Shown: positions 10,546-23,145 of the stretch, in pieces
How positions within the stretch are numbered: the first letter of the stretch is position 1
Layout of the letters: every line of letters starts with the position of its first letter
Assembly (NCBI GenBank): GCA_023374025.1
Contig: SIJG01000013.1
Coordinates: 464,846 to 528,845, forward strand
Length of the DNA stretch: 64,000 nucleotides
Origin: Heterodera schachtii
Taxonomy: Eukaryota; Nematoda; Chromadorea; Rhabditida; Heteroderidae
Direction of reading: 5' to 3'
Position numbers and translations under genes: made by a program
Notes under the pieces: model-generated
What the model was told of the DNA's origin: nothing
What the model saw: only the letters and a program-made list of their open reading frames with translations
Database searches by the model: none

Positions 10546-11339
10546 CTAAAGAGTTATTACCTTTTTTTAATACTTTAAGTATGCTTATCTGGGACTTCAT
10601 TTAAATTTAAATTACAAAAAAAAAAAACCAAAACAAACATAAAATCACATAAAGTAATAATATATTATTACAAACCAAAAATCCAAGATGGACAATAAAT
10701 TATGAAAATTACTTGACAATAATATTACAATGATTTTGTATGTCAATTTGCTTGCATTTTATATATTATAGCGAAATAAATCATAAATTCCTCTGTTGAT
10801 TATTCATTCAATCTTGTCGTAGCCTGATGATTTTTAGTTTTATTTTAAAAATTCACAGTATTCATTTATAAGTTTATTGTTATTTAAAATTTATTAATTT
10901 CCTTTCAATTTTAAAATAATTATTTGATATTAACTACATATCCAAATATTTTGTGAATTATTTATAATTGGGTTATTTTCTCTTTAATTTTATAATTATT
11001 TCAAAATTTTGTGTTGTTCAACCAACTTCATTCTCATCGATTATTTATCCTTCATGCTATTTCTATGGATCAATTAATTAATTAGAATTCATCATTTAAA
11101 CCTTACACATAACCATTCATTCACCCGAAAATTAAATATGCCTTAATATTTGTCCTTTAATAGTTATTTCCAAAAACACATAAAAAGCAATAATTTTTTA
11201 ATAATAAACGCAAAAATTCATTCTTGCTCTCGCTTTTAACTTATCTTTACTTTATGATAAAATCAATAGAAATAATTTATACTATTATTTAAATAAAATT
11301 ATAGGTTCATTCAAGATTGAATTATTTTATTGCAAACTA

Positions 11340-11341
<2 letters not shown>

Positions 11342-11391
<50 letters not shown>
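11342..11391 (+). repeat. (TA)n microsatellite
   Basis: An uninterrupted alternating TA run of about 50 bp. Confidence 0.95.
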
Positions 11392-11394
<3 letters not shown>

Positions 11395-11448
11395 TTACAT
11401 TGAATTAAATTTTCAATCAAAAATAAGTGCATTTAAAAAAACTCTCCA

Positions 11449-11505
11449 ATGAATAAACCGGAAGACACAGAAATGTGCATGAGATATAATGAGAACGCCA
11501 ATTAA
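11449..11505 (+). CDS. Candidate small ORF or terminal exon
   Basis: An 18-codon frame MNKPEDTEMCMRYNENAN ends in TAA, with AATAAA at 11,505-11,510. It is an acidic/polar peptide in a GC-richer islet. No homology is recognised. Confidence 0.2.
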   Translation: MNKPEDTEMCMRYNENAN

Positions 11506-11836
11506 ATAAAAATATATAAAACATACCGATTCGACTAATTTTATTAATAAATTCATTAAATAATTTAAACAAAAAAATAATACGACTTTTCATGTAAATT
11601 AAAAATAAATATTTTTAAATCTATTTATTTTTTACTTTTTCGTGTAATTTTTTTAAAATCAAAGAAAATTTTATGAACTCATACTATTTTTATATTTTAT
11701 TTTCATCTAAATATTTTTTAATTGCCAGCTTAGTTTTATTTTTTATTTAATTTTTCATAAATTCTAGATTCTCAAATATTTCTTAACTATTTTAAAATAT
11801 ATTCTAAAATTACATTTAATAATTCGAGGGCTTCTT

Positions 11837-11884
11837 TTACTCTTGTTCTCCAATCTTCTGTATTTCGTCTTCAATCTGACGATT
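11837..11884 (-). CDS. Candidate C-terminal exon, coiled-coil-like (minus)
   Basis: The minus-strand frame NRQIEDEIQKIGEQE and TAA has a heptad-like, charged character. A CAG within the frame could serve as acceptor. The remaining protein is not visible. Confidence 0.25.
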   Translation of the reverse strand, partial: NRQIEDEIQKIGEQE

Positions 11885-12315
11885 TAATTTATATATATAA
11901 TATTTTTAAAAATTATGATATTAAATTTTGAATATATTTCTTAATAAAATTAATTGCTGTAGCCTCAAATTTAATTTGTTTTGATTTCATTATTTATTTC
12001 AGTAGCATTTTTGCCAAATTATTTCATTGAATATGCAATCGTGATATCTTTTTAAGAATATAAATTTGGAGTTCAAGTCATAAAAATTATTTTATTTAAT
12101 ATTAATTAAATATTATGATAAAGTCTTTGATTTTTAATCAGAATTTATTAAAACATTATTTGTGAGTTTTTTTTACATCTTTAATATTTATTATTAATGG
12201 AAATTTTTTATTCTCATATTTTTCGTTTTACTTTTTATTAATTCTCGTGATAGTTATATTATATAATTTTTAAACTGAATGAAGATTAATTTCATTGTTT
12301 TTTTATCCTTTTTAG

Positions 12316-12334
12316 GTTCATCGATGAAACTAAG
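12316..12334 (+). CDS. Candidate 19-nt micro-exon
   Basis: Strong splice signals enclose 19 bases: TATCCTTTTTAG before and AAG/GTATGA after. Two of three frames are open (FIDETK or SSMKL). It lies alone in AT-rich DNA. It is inferred from the splice-site pair only. Confidence 0.3.
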
Positions 12335-14689
12335 GTATGACAGACAGCAAATATCACTAAATATTGAATAATCACTAGCTGATTGAAATTTAATATAGCA
12401 AATGGAATACTATGAATAATTTTTCTTTTATACATTTATTCTTGTTTTGAAATAAAGCCAAAATTTTCTTTATTTTCTTTCATTTTTAATTTATTTGGAT
12501 AATGATCATCCATTTTTTATCTCTATTAAAAATTAAAAAGTGTTTTTTGGATATAAATTTTTGACTTTTAATTTTATTAATTTTTCATTCATTTATTGGT
12601 AATTTAATACATAGAATTTCTTTTTTTATGTGTAATATTAATCTTAGTGTTTATGATTTTAGTTTGATAGAACCAAGTTATCGTTTTTAAAATTTCTTAA
12701 ATAAATATTTTATGAATGTAACATCATATAAGCCAACCTTTTGAAGATAAATAATTATATGAAGTTTAATGTTTCTAATATTTTATTATGCTTATTTTTT
12801 GTTTAATTACATAAAATTTTTGAGGTTCAATAGGAATTTACTGTTTATAATTTTAATTAAAATTTTTTCATGTAATTTTTGGTTTTAATTTTCTTAACAT
12901 AGTTTAAACCAAAAAATCACTTGTCGTATTGATTTTAATAAAATTATTTATATTTTTTTATTTAATTGTATAAATAGCTACCTATAAATTTTACTTATGA
13001 GATTAAGTTAGTGATCCAAGGGTCCATTTTATCGTAATGCTTATAGTTAAAATTCGTTGTTGAAGATAATTATTTAGTTCTCGTTCGAATAAATCTCATG
13101 AAAAAGGTAAACTTGTAGAAGATAAGAAAAAAATGTTATTGTGCCCGTGTCATAATAAAAATTGCGTTTCTACATTCGTGATAGAAGGGTTGCTTTTTGA
13201 ATTATTGTGCAAAAAAATAAAATGTTTCGTTTAAATTCCTTTTTAATTTTTTCATAACAGACGTTTCCTTAAAAATTTGTCAAATACGCCAATCATGAAG
13301 AATAAATGTGTAGATTCGTACTCGCACTTTCACTTTGCAAATAATTAAATAATCTTTAGCCTTGGATGCGAATATATTTGCAATTTTTATTTTCTTTTTT
13401 TTAAGTCATTGTTTTCATTATTTTTTTTTATTAAAATGCCGATTTCTAATTTTTTAGATTATTAATATCTCAACACTGATTTTTTCAATCATTTTATAAA
13501 CGAATTTAAAATTACACCAAATGTTAAAAACCTTTTTGCTGTATAATTTATATAATCTTTCTTTATTGTTTCATTACCTTTTTTATTTGGGTAATTATTT
13601 AAAAGATTTTTTTTATAAATAAATTCATGAAACTTTTTCTTTGGCAAAAAATATCATTTTTAATTCCCACATTTTGGTTATTGTTCAATTTTTGTTTTTA
13701 TTTATAAAATAGTTAAAAATAATTTTTTGGAACCAAATTAAATTTTATGCTTCTATTATAAGTTACAAATATAGAACAAAAATTAATCACGCTATTTTTT
13801 AATTTGTTTATTTTTATTGATTGTTTCAAAACTTGGTCGAGGCGAAAATATTATTATTTTTGTTTCTGTTAGTTTTAAATGTATTAAAAGATTCAAAAAT
13901 ATTTAATAAAAAAAAAGAATTCATGAAAAATTTGTTTTATTTGTTTATTATTAATTTTTGCTTAAAATATGTTAATTAATTAATTGAAATTGAATTTTTT
14001 TTTTTGATTTATCTGTTTGAATTACAACTTCACATTTATCTTAATTTATTCTTTCTTTGACCAGACGACTAATTTAATGAAGAAGATATATTTATGCGAA
14101 AACGTAATTCTGAGGCGGGAAGGCATTAATTTTCTTAAATTATGTTTTGTGCTAGAATTTCAATATTTTTTTATTATAAATTTTGATTGCTTTTGCATAA
14201 CTAAAAAAATATAAATGGCATTATAATTTCTGTTACATTTAGTGTTTGAATATAATAGAGTATTTACACGCTTCAAGTAACAATCAATTTATGTTACGTT
14301 TATTATTTGTTTGGAATATTTAAACAAAAAATATGCTTCCAAGTTAACGAACGAGTGAACTCCAAAACCAATAATTATTAATTATTGTAGATTCATAATT
14401 TTAATTATTAAATTAGAATATATATATAGAATGCAAAAAATTATATTTTACATTACAGTTTAATTTTTGAAAAATATAATTAAATGATAGTTGTATTTTT
14501 CTGGAAAAATGTGATTTCGATTAAATTTTTCTATTTTCTTGTCATTCTATTTTCAATTATTATGCTTTAAGTTTATATTTTTTGATAGGCTAAAATATAT
14601 ACGAGGTATTGTTTTCTTTTTTAGTAAATATTCATTTTTAAAAAGAAAAATGGCTTTTTATTTATTTATTTTCTCGTCTTTGTCTTCAG
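12335..14689. other. AT-rich DNA with weak islets
   Basis: Mostly AT runs. Slightly GC-richer patches at 13.02, 13.15 and 13.33 kb and at 14.06 kb (frame DQTTNLMKKIYLCENVILRR) could be exon fragments, but none has both splice signals. Confidence 0.4.
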
Positions 14690-14738
14690 ATGTCCATCAG
14701 CAAAATAGATTCGCAACTAATTTCCTGGTATACTTGCG
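14690..14738 (+). CDS. Candidate exon
   Basis: CTTTGTCTTCAG is a good acceptor. The exon opens with ATG and reads MSISKIDSQLISWYTC to a GCG/GTAATT donor (an alternative donor lies at 14,728). It may belong to the same plus-strand gene as 12,316 or 30,681, but the chain cannot be proved. Confidence 0.3.
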
Positions 14739-16267
14739 GTAATTTATACAAAATTTTAAATTATATAAAGCTTTTTGAGTTTTTTTCAGTAAAAAAATTA
14801 TTTATTCATGTATATTAATGTATTTTAAGTAAAAATAAATAAATTTTATTTGATCCGTGACTTCTTGTTGGGCAGACGACTAATGTTGTTTTAAAAATTT
14901 TTCAATAATTTCTTGTGCGATTTTATTTTATGTATGAATTTCGCATTTAAAGGCATTATTAATCTCTAAAATTAGTTTATTTTAATTCTTTTTGTTTTAC
15001 TGGGAAACTTTTATTTTCTTAGATTAAATCCTAATCGAATTAATCACATTAATTTTATATATAGAATTTCATTACCTTTTTTCACATATTATTTCCCAGT
15101 TTAGCTCGCCTTTCATTGGACCATTATTGAATTTATTTTTTAAATTTAATCATAAATATACAATTTCCACTTTTTATGCGTACAATTGTTATATCGATTG
15201 CGTAATATAAATATTAGTTAATAAAAAAATATTCTACTAAATGTGTTAATAATTATGTGTCAAAATCATTGTTATTAATTTCTATTTTTTTTTTAATTTG
15301 GGCTTATTCAATGGTATTAGTGTAAATATAAAATAAGACAAATAATCTGATCATTTTTAAAAAATTAGTTAAACTCAATACCAAATTATTTTACTCACAC
15401 ATATTGTAAATGCCAATGTAAATTAAATAAAAAATTTAATCAAATAAAAGAAATAGTTTGCAAAATATTTTTTAACTATTCCATTAAAACAAAGACTAGA
15501 ACAAAAAGCTTAACACAATGAGTTGCATAATCCAAGGGAAAAACTCAAAAATTTCACTACATAGAAGAAAAAATAGCATAATCACTTCTATTCATAAAAT
15601 GAATAAAAGTTAAATGAAAAAAATCTGGATAATTTCTATATAATATAAATTAAATTCACTTCTTTTCGTAAAGAAATTATATTAATTAACAATTAGCTTA
15701 TGTATTGCATTCTTTACATTGAAAAAAGTTCAAATTAAAGCATAAAATAAATACAATTATTTAAAATAGAAAATTGACCAAGCAAAGAGGTTTTTTCTAA
15801 GAAAAAGAAAATTAAATCAGAATTACTTAAAAACATTTTAATAAAAAACCAAAGACATATTAAAAAAATTATTAGTGTGAATATAATAATAAATAATAGC
15901 ATGTGTTAATAAATAAGAATTCAATGTCAGAATATTTTTTTAGAATGAAAGGTTTATGATAAAATATTAAATCATGAATTGTCTGTATAACGAATTTGGA
16001 GAAATTTGATATAAAAAAAATTATTTAAAGGGAGCCAAAGCAAAAAAAAAAGAAAGAATAGAGACTAAACTTTTATTATTAACAAAATGTGAACAAGGAT
16101 AAAAAGAAGCTATAATAGCTTAACTTTAAATGAAAAATTTAAAGTCTGTAATAATTATATTTGTTGTTGTAAATAAATATAAAATTCTTCAATAAAAAAT
16201 TTAGACGATTATGAAAATTTAAATTTAAATTTACAACATAAAAAAATAAAATAATATTATCATGCAG
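14739..16267. other. AT-rich DNA, nothing recognised
   Basis: No coding islet or structured repeat seen beyond poly-A/T runs. A 12-mer CAGACGACTAAT at 14.87 kb is shared with 14.06 kb. Confidence 0.5.
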
Positions 16268-16314
16268 AGGCTTTGAGCATATCAAATGAAAGCCAATCCA
16301 CTACACGAGAATAA
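16268..16314 (+). CDS. Candidate 3'-terminal exon
   Basis: After ATTATCATGCAG the frame reads ALSISNESQSTTRE and TAA. It is serine/threonine-rich and coding-like in composition. Low confidence. Confidence 0.25.
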
Positions 16315-16682
16315 CAAATATTGTTGATTAGAATATTAAATGATTGCTATAATTTCAATTTAATAAACAAAATACCCATAATCTAACTGTCACTTTCTAA
16401 CATTAACAACAAATAATATTATGAAATGTATTAGAACTATAAATTTAAAAAGACTAAAATGAGTGCGAAATTTTTTTTGAAAGAATTAAGAAAATTTATT
16501 AAATAAAATTATAAAAGTAAAAGAATTTTTATTATAGCAGCTTTAATTTGAGCTATTTCTTTTTAACATGGATTCAAATTTTTACAAAATAATTGACAAA
16601 TTTTTACCTTTTCATTCATAATTTTTTTTATCAATAATATTGTTATAATTTATTTAAATTATTATTTATGTTTATATTCATG

Positions 16683-16732
16683 CTATGTGCCGTTGGCTTC
16701 TAAGTCCTTCTTGCGCCGTTTTCTTATTTTAT
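16683..16732 (-). CDS. Candidate C-terminal exon with basic tail (minus)
   Basis: The minus-strand acceptor AATTTTAAAACAG is followed by a frame reading KIRKRRKKDLEANGT and TAG. The KRRKK cluster looks like a nuclear-localisation or RNA-binding tail. The rest of the protein is not identified. Confidence 0.3.
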
Positions 16733-18102
16733 CTGTTTTAAAATTAGATAAATAAATGTATAATTTTATTTCATAAATATATTTATTATTTTTATTTTAT
16801 CTCATATAGTTTTCAGTAATCATTATTTAAATATTTTATTGTGCATTTCTATTTATATTATTGTTATTAGTTTTTAATTTAATCAATTAACATTGAATTA
16901 TATTTTTATTCATGTTTAGATAACGAATGAATTTTTTAGCACTGTCGAAAGCAGAAAATAATTAAATTAAATATTGTATGTTTTATTTCTTGGGTTTCAA
17001 TTTAATAAATTTCTTACAAATCTTTTAGTTTTAAGAACCAATTTATCGATTTTATTGATAAGAAAATATTTTTAAATTATTTTATTTACATGTTTTTTTT
17101 TTTGTTATATAGCAGTAAGTTAATAAATAAATTTATTTTTATGTAAAAAAAATTCCTTGTGAAAAATAAAACCAAACGTTTTTTTGTTAAATTTTATGAA
17201 ATAAAACTTTATAATGGTAATGCTAATAAATTTATAAATAAATAATTAATTTTTATTAATATTATAGAAGGAATCTCATTTTGTAGTAATAAATTTTGGT
17301 AATTTGCGTTTTGGGAATTAAAAAAAGCTAATAATTTAAAATTGTCAATAATGGAACTTCAATGATTCCTAAAGGTATCAATATCAAATCGCTCAAACTG
17401 AATTTTTTTTACCTTCTAGCCAAGTGTTTTCAAAATTAAAAAATTTTTATTTTAAAATTGAATTAATCTGACAATTTGGCAATAAGAAGTAATAATATCT
17501 TTTTTAATTCTTATTAAAATAATAAATCCAAATTTAATAAAAAAAAATTTATTTCGAAAAAGATTCCATTTTTTGTTATAAAGAAATAAATAAAAAAGGA
17601 TAATTTAATGAAAGTTTTATTAAAATTTGAATTATGCAAACGCCAAAAGAAATAAATATACTAAAAAAACAAAAAATATTTTATACAAAATTCTAGATAC
17701 AAAATTATAAAAATAATAAATACAACATATAAAGAGCTAAAAACAGAAATGCTTTGATATGTTGAGAAACAATATTGTAAGGTAAACAAAGCATTCAAAT
17801 ATTATGAATTTTCACTAAGAAAAAAATAAAACGATAAAGGATAAAACGAAAAAAAACAAGACATTCTTTGAATTAGAAAAGAAATTTTCATTTTCAAACG
17901 CCATCACGCAAGAATAAAAGAAATAAATATTTTAAATTAAATTACAAAAACTAGTCTTTAAAACTGTAAAAAAAATTATCAAATTCATTAGAGTCAGAAC
18001 ACCTTACATTTGCATTTTATATATTAAAGTTACAGAATTATTGTTAATAATTATATATAGTCAAAAAAATTTTTATCATTTAATAAAATGATTACTTCGT
18101 CG

Positions 18103-18284
18103 CAGAAGGGGACCAATTGTGTCATAAACCACAAAACGGCAGTATGCGAGGAATAGCAAGCAAAACGCTTATGCTTACATTATGCCAAACCCAAACAAAT
18201 TTACAACAAAATAATATTTTAGACTGCATTCGCACTTTTGTAATTGCCTATTTTCTTTTTCTTGGCATAATCGGTCCCCTTCTG
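18103..18284. mobile_element. Small inverted-repeat element (MITE-like)
   Basis: The ends are imperfect inverted repeats of about 22 bp: CAGAAGGGGACCAATTGTGT on the left, and on the right the complement of CAGAAGGGGACCGATTATGC. The 182 bp interior has no convincing ORF. No target-site duplication is evident, so it may be decayed or be a simple palindrome. Confidence 0.5.
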
Positions 18285-18319
18285 TGTCTGTATTTTCTTA
18301 TTTATTTGGTATTTTACTG

Positions 18320-18360
18320 TCGGATTGTTCACTGCCCGATCGTCGGATTTTTTCACTGAC
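18320..18360 (+). repeat. Two-copy direct repeat (GTCGGATT...TTCACTG)
   Basis: GTCGGATTGTTCACTG is followed after 7 bp by GTCGGATTTTTTCACTG and then another ACGGATT. It is a short imperfect tandem next to the inverted-repeat element at 18.1-18.3 kb. Confidence 0.6.
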
Positions 18361-19129
18361 GGATTAAGATATAAATTTAAAATAAATAGCAAAAAAAAAG
18401 AAGTAAATTCGCAAAATATTTTATTGACAACATTGACTGGGTTGCAATAATACAAACCTCTTAATACATCAAAAAATTTAATGACCTCTAGTAATAAAAA
18501 AGGATTAAAATCTTATTATGATACATAAATTTTTTCACCAATTTATGGTTATCACAGTCTAATAACTGTCAATAAATCTCAAAGCGGAAAAATTTTATGC
18601 AAGAGCTATTCTGTGTAACAATTTAATTAAACTCAAACTAAGCAATTAAAAATTAAAATGAACTTTAATGAATAGCCTAAGATAATAAAGAACTAAAAAA
18701 TGTAAATATATCTTAAAAGGATTTTTAAATTTAAAAACAATCAAAATATTGTTGTTTTGAATAATTATATGAAAGAATAAATCACATAATAATTAATAAA
18801 ATATGTAAGTCAAAAAAATAAAACATATATGATACTAACAGAAAAACAATTATTAACAAATAAAAAAATTAAAAACGGAATGATTAAAGAATCTTGAGTT
18901 TAATTTAATTACAACTAAAAAGCATTAAAATATTGAAAGAATAAAACTTAAACAAATAATTTTCTAAATATTTTTGAAATTTTAATTAATTTATCAGCTT
19001 TAGATATTATATAATTTAACAAATTTGTAAAAGTTTCATTTTTATAAAATTATTAAACTTTTTGAGAACAAGTTGACATGATTTAAAAAAATTAAACAGA
19101 TCATTAAAAAATATGAAATGAAAATGTTA

Positions 19130-20390
19130 AATTATTGTTAAACTTTAGCTTATCTATATAATAATTAATGCGGCAGAAATATTTTCTAATTAAAATATAA
19201 AAGTATGTCTTGGTATGTTCTGCTACAAAACTGAAAAGTATTTATTTCGAAGAAAGTCCTTGGAAATCTGTACTTTGCAAATAATTATAAAATGTCAGTT
19301 TATATATATTAAAAAACAATTTTTTTCTGACACAGAATAATCTATTATTTTTTGTTAGATAAGAATAATCTATTATTTTTTTGTTAGATTCGAAATAAAA
19401 CGGAAACAAATATTATTAATAGCAATTATCGTTGAATGAAAACTATAAAAGTTTCCGACAATTTAAGAAAAGAAATGATAAAAAATATTGCCTATTTATA
19501 TTACATACTAGAATAAGAATAGAATGTAATTACTAATTTTAACTCAAAATTAGTGAATGCAATAAAATACCAAATAAATAAAAAAATAATTTTATATTTA
19601 TATTTTTTGACCGTGCGATGTAAGCGTAAATAAAGAAAAAATAATAAAAATTAATATTGTAGAAATATGAAATAATGAAAAAAAAGATAGAAGAAATATT
19701 TTTTCATATATGCTACTCTACCGAAACAATTACCATTTAAAAGATTATAAATGCACTAAATTAATAAAAGAAAAAAAAATTAAACAATATTTTTTTAAAT
19801 ATGTTTTAATATTTTTATTTATTTATTGTTGATATTAAATAATTTAACAAATTATATAAACAAATCATTTATTATAGTATTATATACTATAAATCATTGA
19901 GTCAGAAATACTCCAAATTGCCAGTGCCAGTAATTATAAAGCTTTAAAAAAATTTGACTTTTACTCTCTCAACTGGGCTGACGCGCAGTAGATAGGCGTT
20001 AGAGTCTAAAGTATCCGGGCGCGCCGAGGGTGCTTTTTTAATTTTTATCATTATTTAAAAAATTAAATAAACTATCATATCAGAAAAAATATATTTACTG
20101 CAAAATACTTAATTGATAGACTGAAAACGAACTTATAATTTATGAAAATGTACATAAGTTAATTTCGAGACTCATAATTATTAATAAAAATATAAAATAA
20201 AATCAATTGAATAGACTTTTTATTTTATTCTATTAATATGAAAAAATATCTCCTTTATTTTTTAATGTATAAAATTTTTTAAATAATAAGATATCAGTGC
20301 TAATCAAAAATTTAAAATAAAACTCGCTAATTAATAACATTAAATGAAAAAGGACAAATAAAAAGCTTTTTGCGATTGACCGGAGGTTGT
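19130..20390 (+). repeat. Old segmental duplication, unit 1
   Basis: Four marker blocks lie here and recur downstream. They are a TTAATGCGGCAGAAAT block at 19.13 kb, GCTACTCTACC...AATTACCAT at 19.71 kb, CTCCAAATTGCCAG...TAATTATAAAGCTTTA at 19.91 kb, and ATCTCCTTTAT...AAGGACAAATAAAAAGCTTTT at 20.25-20.38 kb. Divergence and indels indicate age. Confidence 0.55.
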
Positions 20391-20808
20391 GTTTATCAAA
20401 AGTGCTCAAAAAAAAAATTTATTTGACAATGATTGCATTTTCTAGACAAGCACTTTATAAACAATGGTCGTTTGACGACTTGAGTTTTATTTACGCAAAA
20501 TAAAAAATCAAATTTAATAAATTAATATGCAGTAAAACGTAATTATATATATATAAATAAATAATTAAGCTAAAACAATACTTACATTTTGATATAACGT
20601 TTAATATAATATTTCAAAATTAAATTTTAATTTTAAGAACAAAAAATTAGTAATCAATCTGTAAACTATTTAATCATATTATTTAAATTATGTGAAAATA
20701 AAACTTATGAAAATAAAAAGTCATGCAAGTATAATAAAAATGAGAATCAGTAAAATTTAATTAATTTAAGGAATCTTTCTTTATTTGTCCTACATTGCTA
20801 AGGCAATT

Positions 20809-22045
20809 TCATATCTGCTACTCTACCTAAACCAATTACCATATTAAAAGATTATAAAAGCATTAAATTAATGAAATAAATTAAAAAATTAAATTAATAA
20901 TTTTTTAAATAAAATAAAATTTAATATTGGTAAACTTTTGCTTAATTCTATTATAAATTATTAATGCGTCGAAATCATAAAGAACAAGAATTGTCTAATG
21001 AGAATTATGTTATGATTTTAAAAAATCAAATCCGAAATTTGTTAATCTTTTAAAGCAATATTTAAATTGATTACATCAAATTGTGATATTTTCCGAAAAC
21101 TGGACACAAATTCATAATAATATATTATATAAATTATATTTCATTCATAAATTCGAAGACCACCACCACTATTAATCATCGCATTCTTCAATTCACTAGA
21201 TTGTTTATAATTGAACTCATATAATGAAGGTAATTAAAAAACATATACATATTAAAAAGAACCTAAACTATAAAACATCGTAAAAAATAATAATTAAAGA
21301 AATAATTTTAAACTTTTATGCATTTTTATTTTATTTACAAATTTTACCTTTTAACGCGTCTCAGTGATGCTCATTTGGTTGAATATTGGCTATCGAAAAA
21401 TGACCAATTTTAAGACATTTCCCAAGATATTTGCGAAATCTGTTTTAAAACAAAATGAGTATCACTTACAGAAGTATCGTTGAGCCACCAACCAAAGTTC
21501 ATTTTATGGTGAAATTATGCTCTTTCTGAAGAGCTTAATAATTATTTGCAGAAAAATTTTGCAAATCCCATAAGAATTTTTCCGATCATTTTTCCAATTT
21601 CTAATGATAAATCATGAGATTTAAAACCACCATTAAACACCTCTGAAATAATAAACTGATAAATGTTTTTCGCAGAGATGTCTGACATACTCAAAATTGC
21701 CAGTAATTATAATGCTTTATCAATATTTAATTCATTAAATAAATTAATATGATAAAATAAATTTCTCTGCGAAAAAATTAGAATTATTGAAAATTATTGG
21801 GTTTTCAAAAATTTTATAAAAATAAATTTTAGCAAAAAGAAAGCAAATTTTAATAAGGCTAAAACTAGGATAGAATAAAACCTTCCTTAAATTAATTATT
21901 AAATTAAAAATCTCCTTTATCTTTTTAATGTATAAATTTTTTAAATAATGAAATACAAGCGCTAATCAAAAATTTAAATAATACTAACTAATTAATAACA
22001 TTAAATGAAAAAGGACAAATAAAATGCTTTTTCGATTGGCTACAT
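20809..22045 (+). repeat. Old segmental duplication, unit 2
   Basis: The corresponding blocks lie at 20.81, 20.94, 21.68 and 21.91-22.04 kb. Three of the four keep an offset of 1.66-1.81 kb. The GCTACTCTACC block is shifted (offset about 1.1 kb), indicating rearrangement within the duplicated area. Confidence 0.55.
21470..21502 (-). CDS. Candidate exon (minus)
   Basis: The minus-strand frame MNFGWWLNDTS runs straight into a consensus-like TCT/GTAAGT donor. It lies in a GC-richer islet (21.35-21.53 kb). The acceptor is unknown. Confidence 0.25.
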
Positions 22046-22842
22046 AAAAAAATATAATTAACGAAAACATGGATTGAATCAAGTTAAAAGCAAAAAATTC
22101 AATACTCAGAATACGATATAATATATGTATTATATTAATTAAAAAGAAATCTATAAATTATTCCAAATGATTTTGGCGAAGTAAAAGATTATTGAATAAT
22201 TTATTTTATAAAAAAATATAAAATAGAATTTGTTAATTAATCTCTGCTCAGTAATATTTCTTAAAATTTTCATAAAGTTATTGCCAAAATGAAAAAAAAT
22301 CATCATAACAAAAGAAAATAAGATAAAGAACTATATTTATATATATCTGCCACAAAGATTGGATAAAATAATTTTTCAAAAAAAGAAAAATCTAATAAAA
22401 AGGCTTAATTTACTTTTTACTCAGAAATTGGTCGCTTCTAACGATATTAAAACACAACGAAAGTAAAAACCCAAGCATAGTTATAAATATATAAATGAAA
22501 ATTTAAAATGAAATTTTCAAAAAAATTATAGAAAATTATTAACAATTGAAAGTTAAATGCGAATAATTAATATTTTCACTTAAAAATAAATATTGTTGTA
22601 TTTATCTTTTTAATTTCTTTTTTTGCAATATAGTATTTTTCTATATTTATTTTTCTTATTTGATTTTTTATTAATTGTTCATTTCTCTATACCTATTAAT
22701 TAAAATTAAAATTTTATTTTTGAATTCTTTATTTTAGTTTCAAAGAAATTTGTAATATAAAAATAAATTAATTTCTTTAATTTATTTTTTGGCATATTCG
22801 TTAATTGACATCATAATTTGTTAAAATATTAAGCACAGTTTT

Positions 22843-22932
22843 CGTGTTAATTTGGAAAAGATAAATCCTAATGTTAATTTAATGGAATTTAAAATAAATC
22901 TTAATTTTTTAATTTTTTGTTTGTTGGAGGTA
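22843..22932 (+). repeat. Direct repeat with possible first exon, copy 1
   Basis: About 90 bp (TTAATTTGG.AAAGATAAA...TTTAATGGAAT...TGTTG.AGGT) recurs at 24,225-24,307 with about 80 percent similarity by eye. Confidence 0.6.
22880..22927 (+). CDS. Candidate first exon, signal-peptide-like
   Basis: ATG opens MEFKINLNFLIFCLLE, a hydrophobic N-terminus resembling a signal peptide, and the frame ends in phase at a strong GAG/GTAAGTG donor. It could join in phase to 24,902. In the repeat copy at 24.26 kb the equivalent frame is stopped by TAA after two codons. Confidence 0.22.
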
Positions 22933-22959
22933 AGTGATTTATTAATTAGATTATATTTA

Positions 22960-23145
22960 TTAAAGTCTTGTAATTGGTTTAATTTTAGCCGTTGTTAATT
23001 TGTTGGGCAGTATTTTTTGTGCCGTTTCCCTCAAAGATGTCGAATAATCGTTGAGCCATTGACTGCGCGCCTCGCGCGCAAATATGGGGTAACCAACCAT
23101 TAACAATAATTTTGTTAAAGGTTTGTGATTATTAGGGACCCGATT
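22960..23145 (-). CDS. Candidate 3'-terminal exon (minus), longest host islet
   Basis: The minus-strand ATATGCTTCAG acceptor is followed by 61 sense codons starting NRVPNNHKPLTKLLLMVGYP, with a central FAREARSQWLNDYSTSLRE and a lysine/threonine-rich tail, ending TAA. AATAAA signals lie at the stop and about 20 nt further on. Codon use is mixed and the centre is GC-rich (a GCGCGC stretch). No domain is recognised. This is one of the better host-exon candidates. Confidence 0.35.
   Translation of the reverse strand, partial: NRVPNNHKPLTKLLLMVGYPIFAREARSQWLNDYSTSLRETAQKILPNKLTTAKIKPITRL

Noticed and set aside
19965..20037. GC-rich 70 nt with a D-arm-like GCGCAGTAGATAGGCG and a T-run after it
   Set aside because: No T arm or B box and no anticodon stem; cannot be supported as a tRNA.
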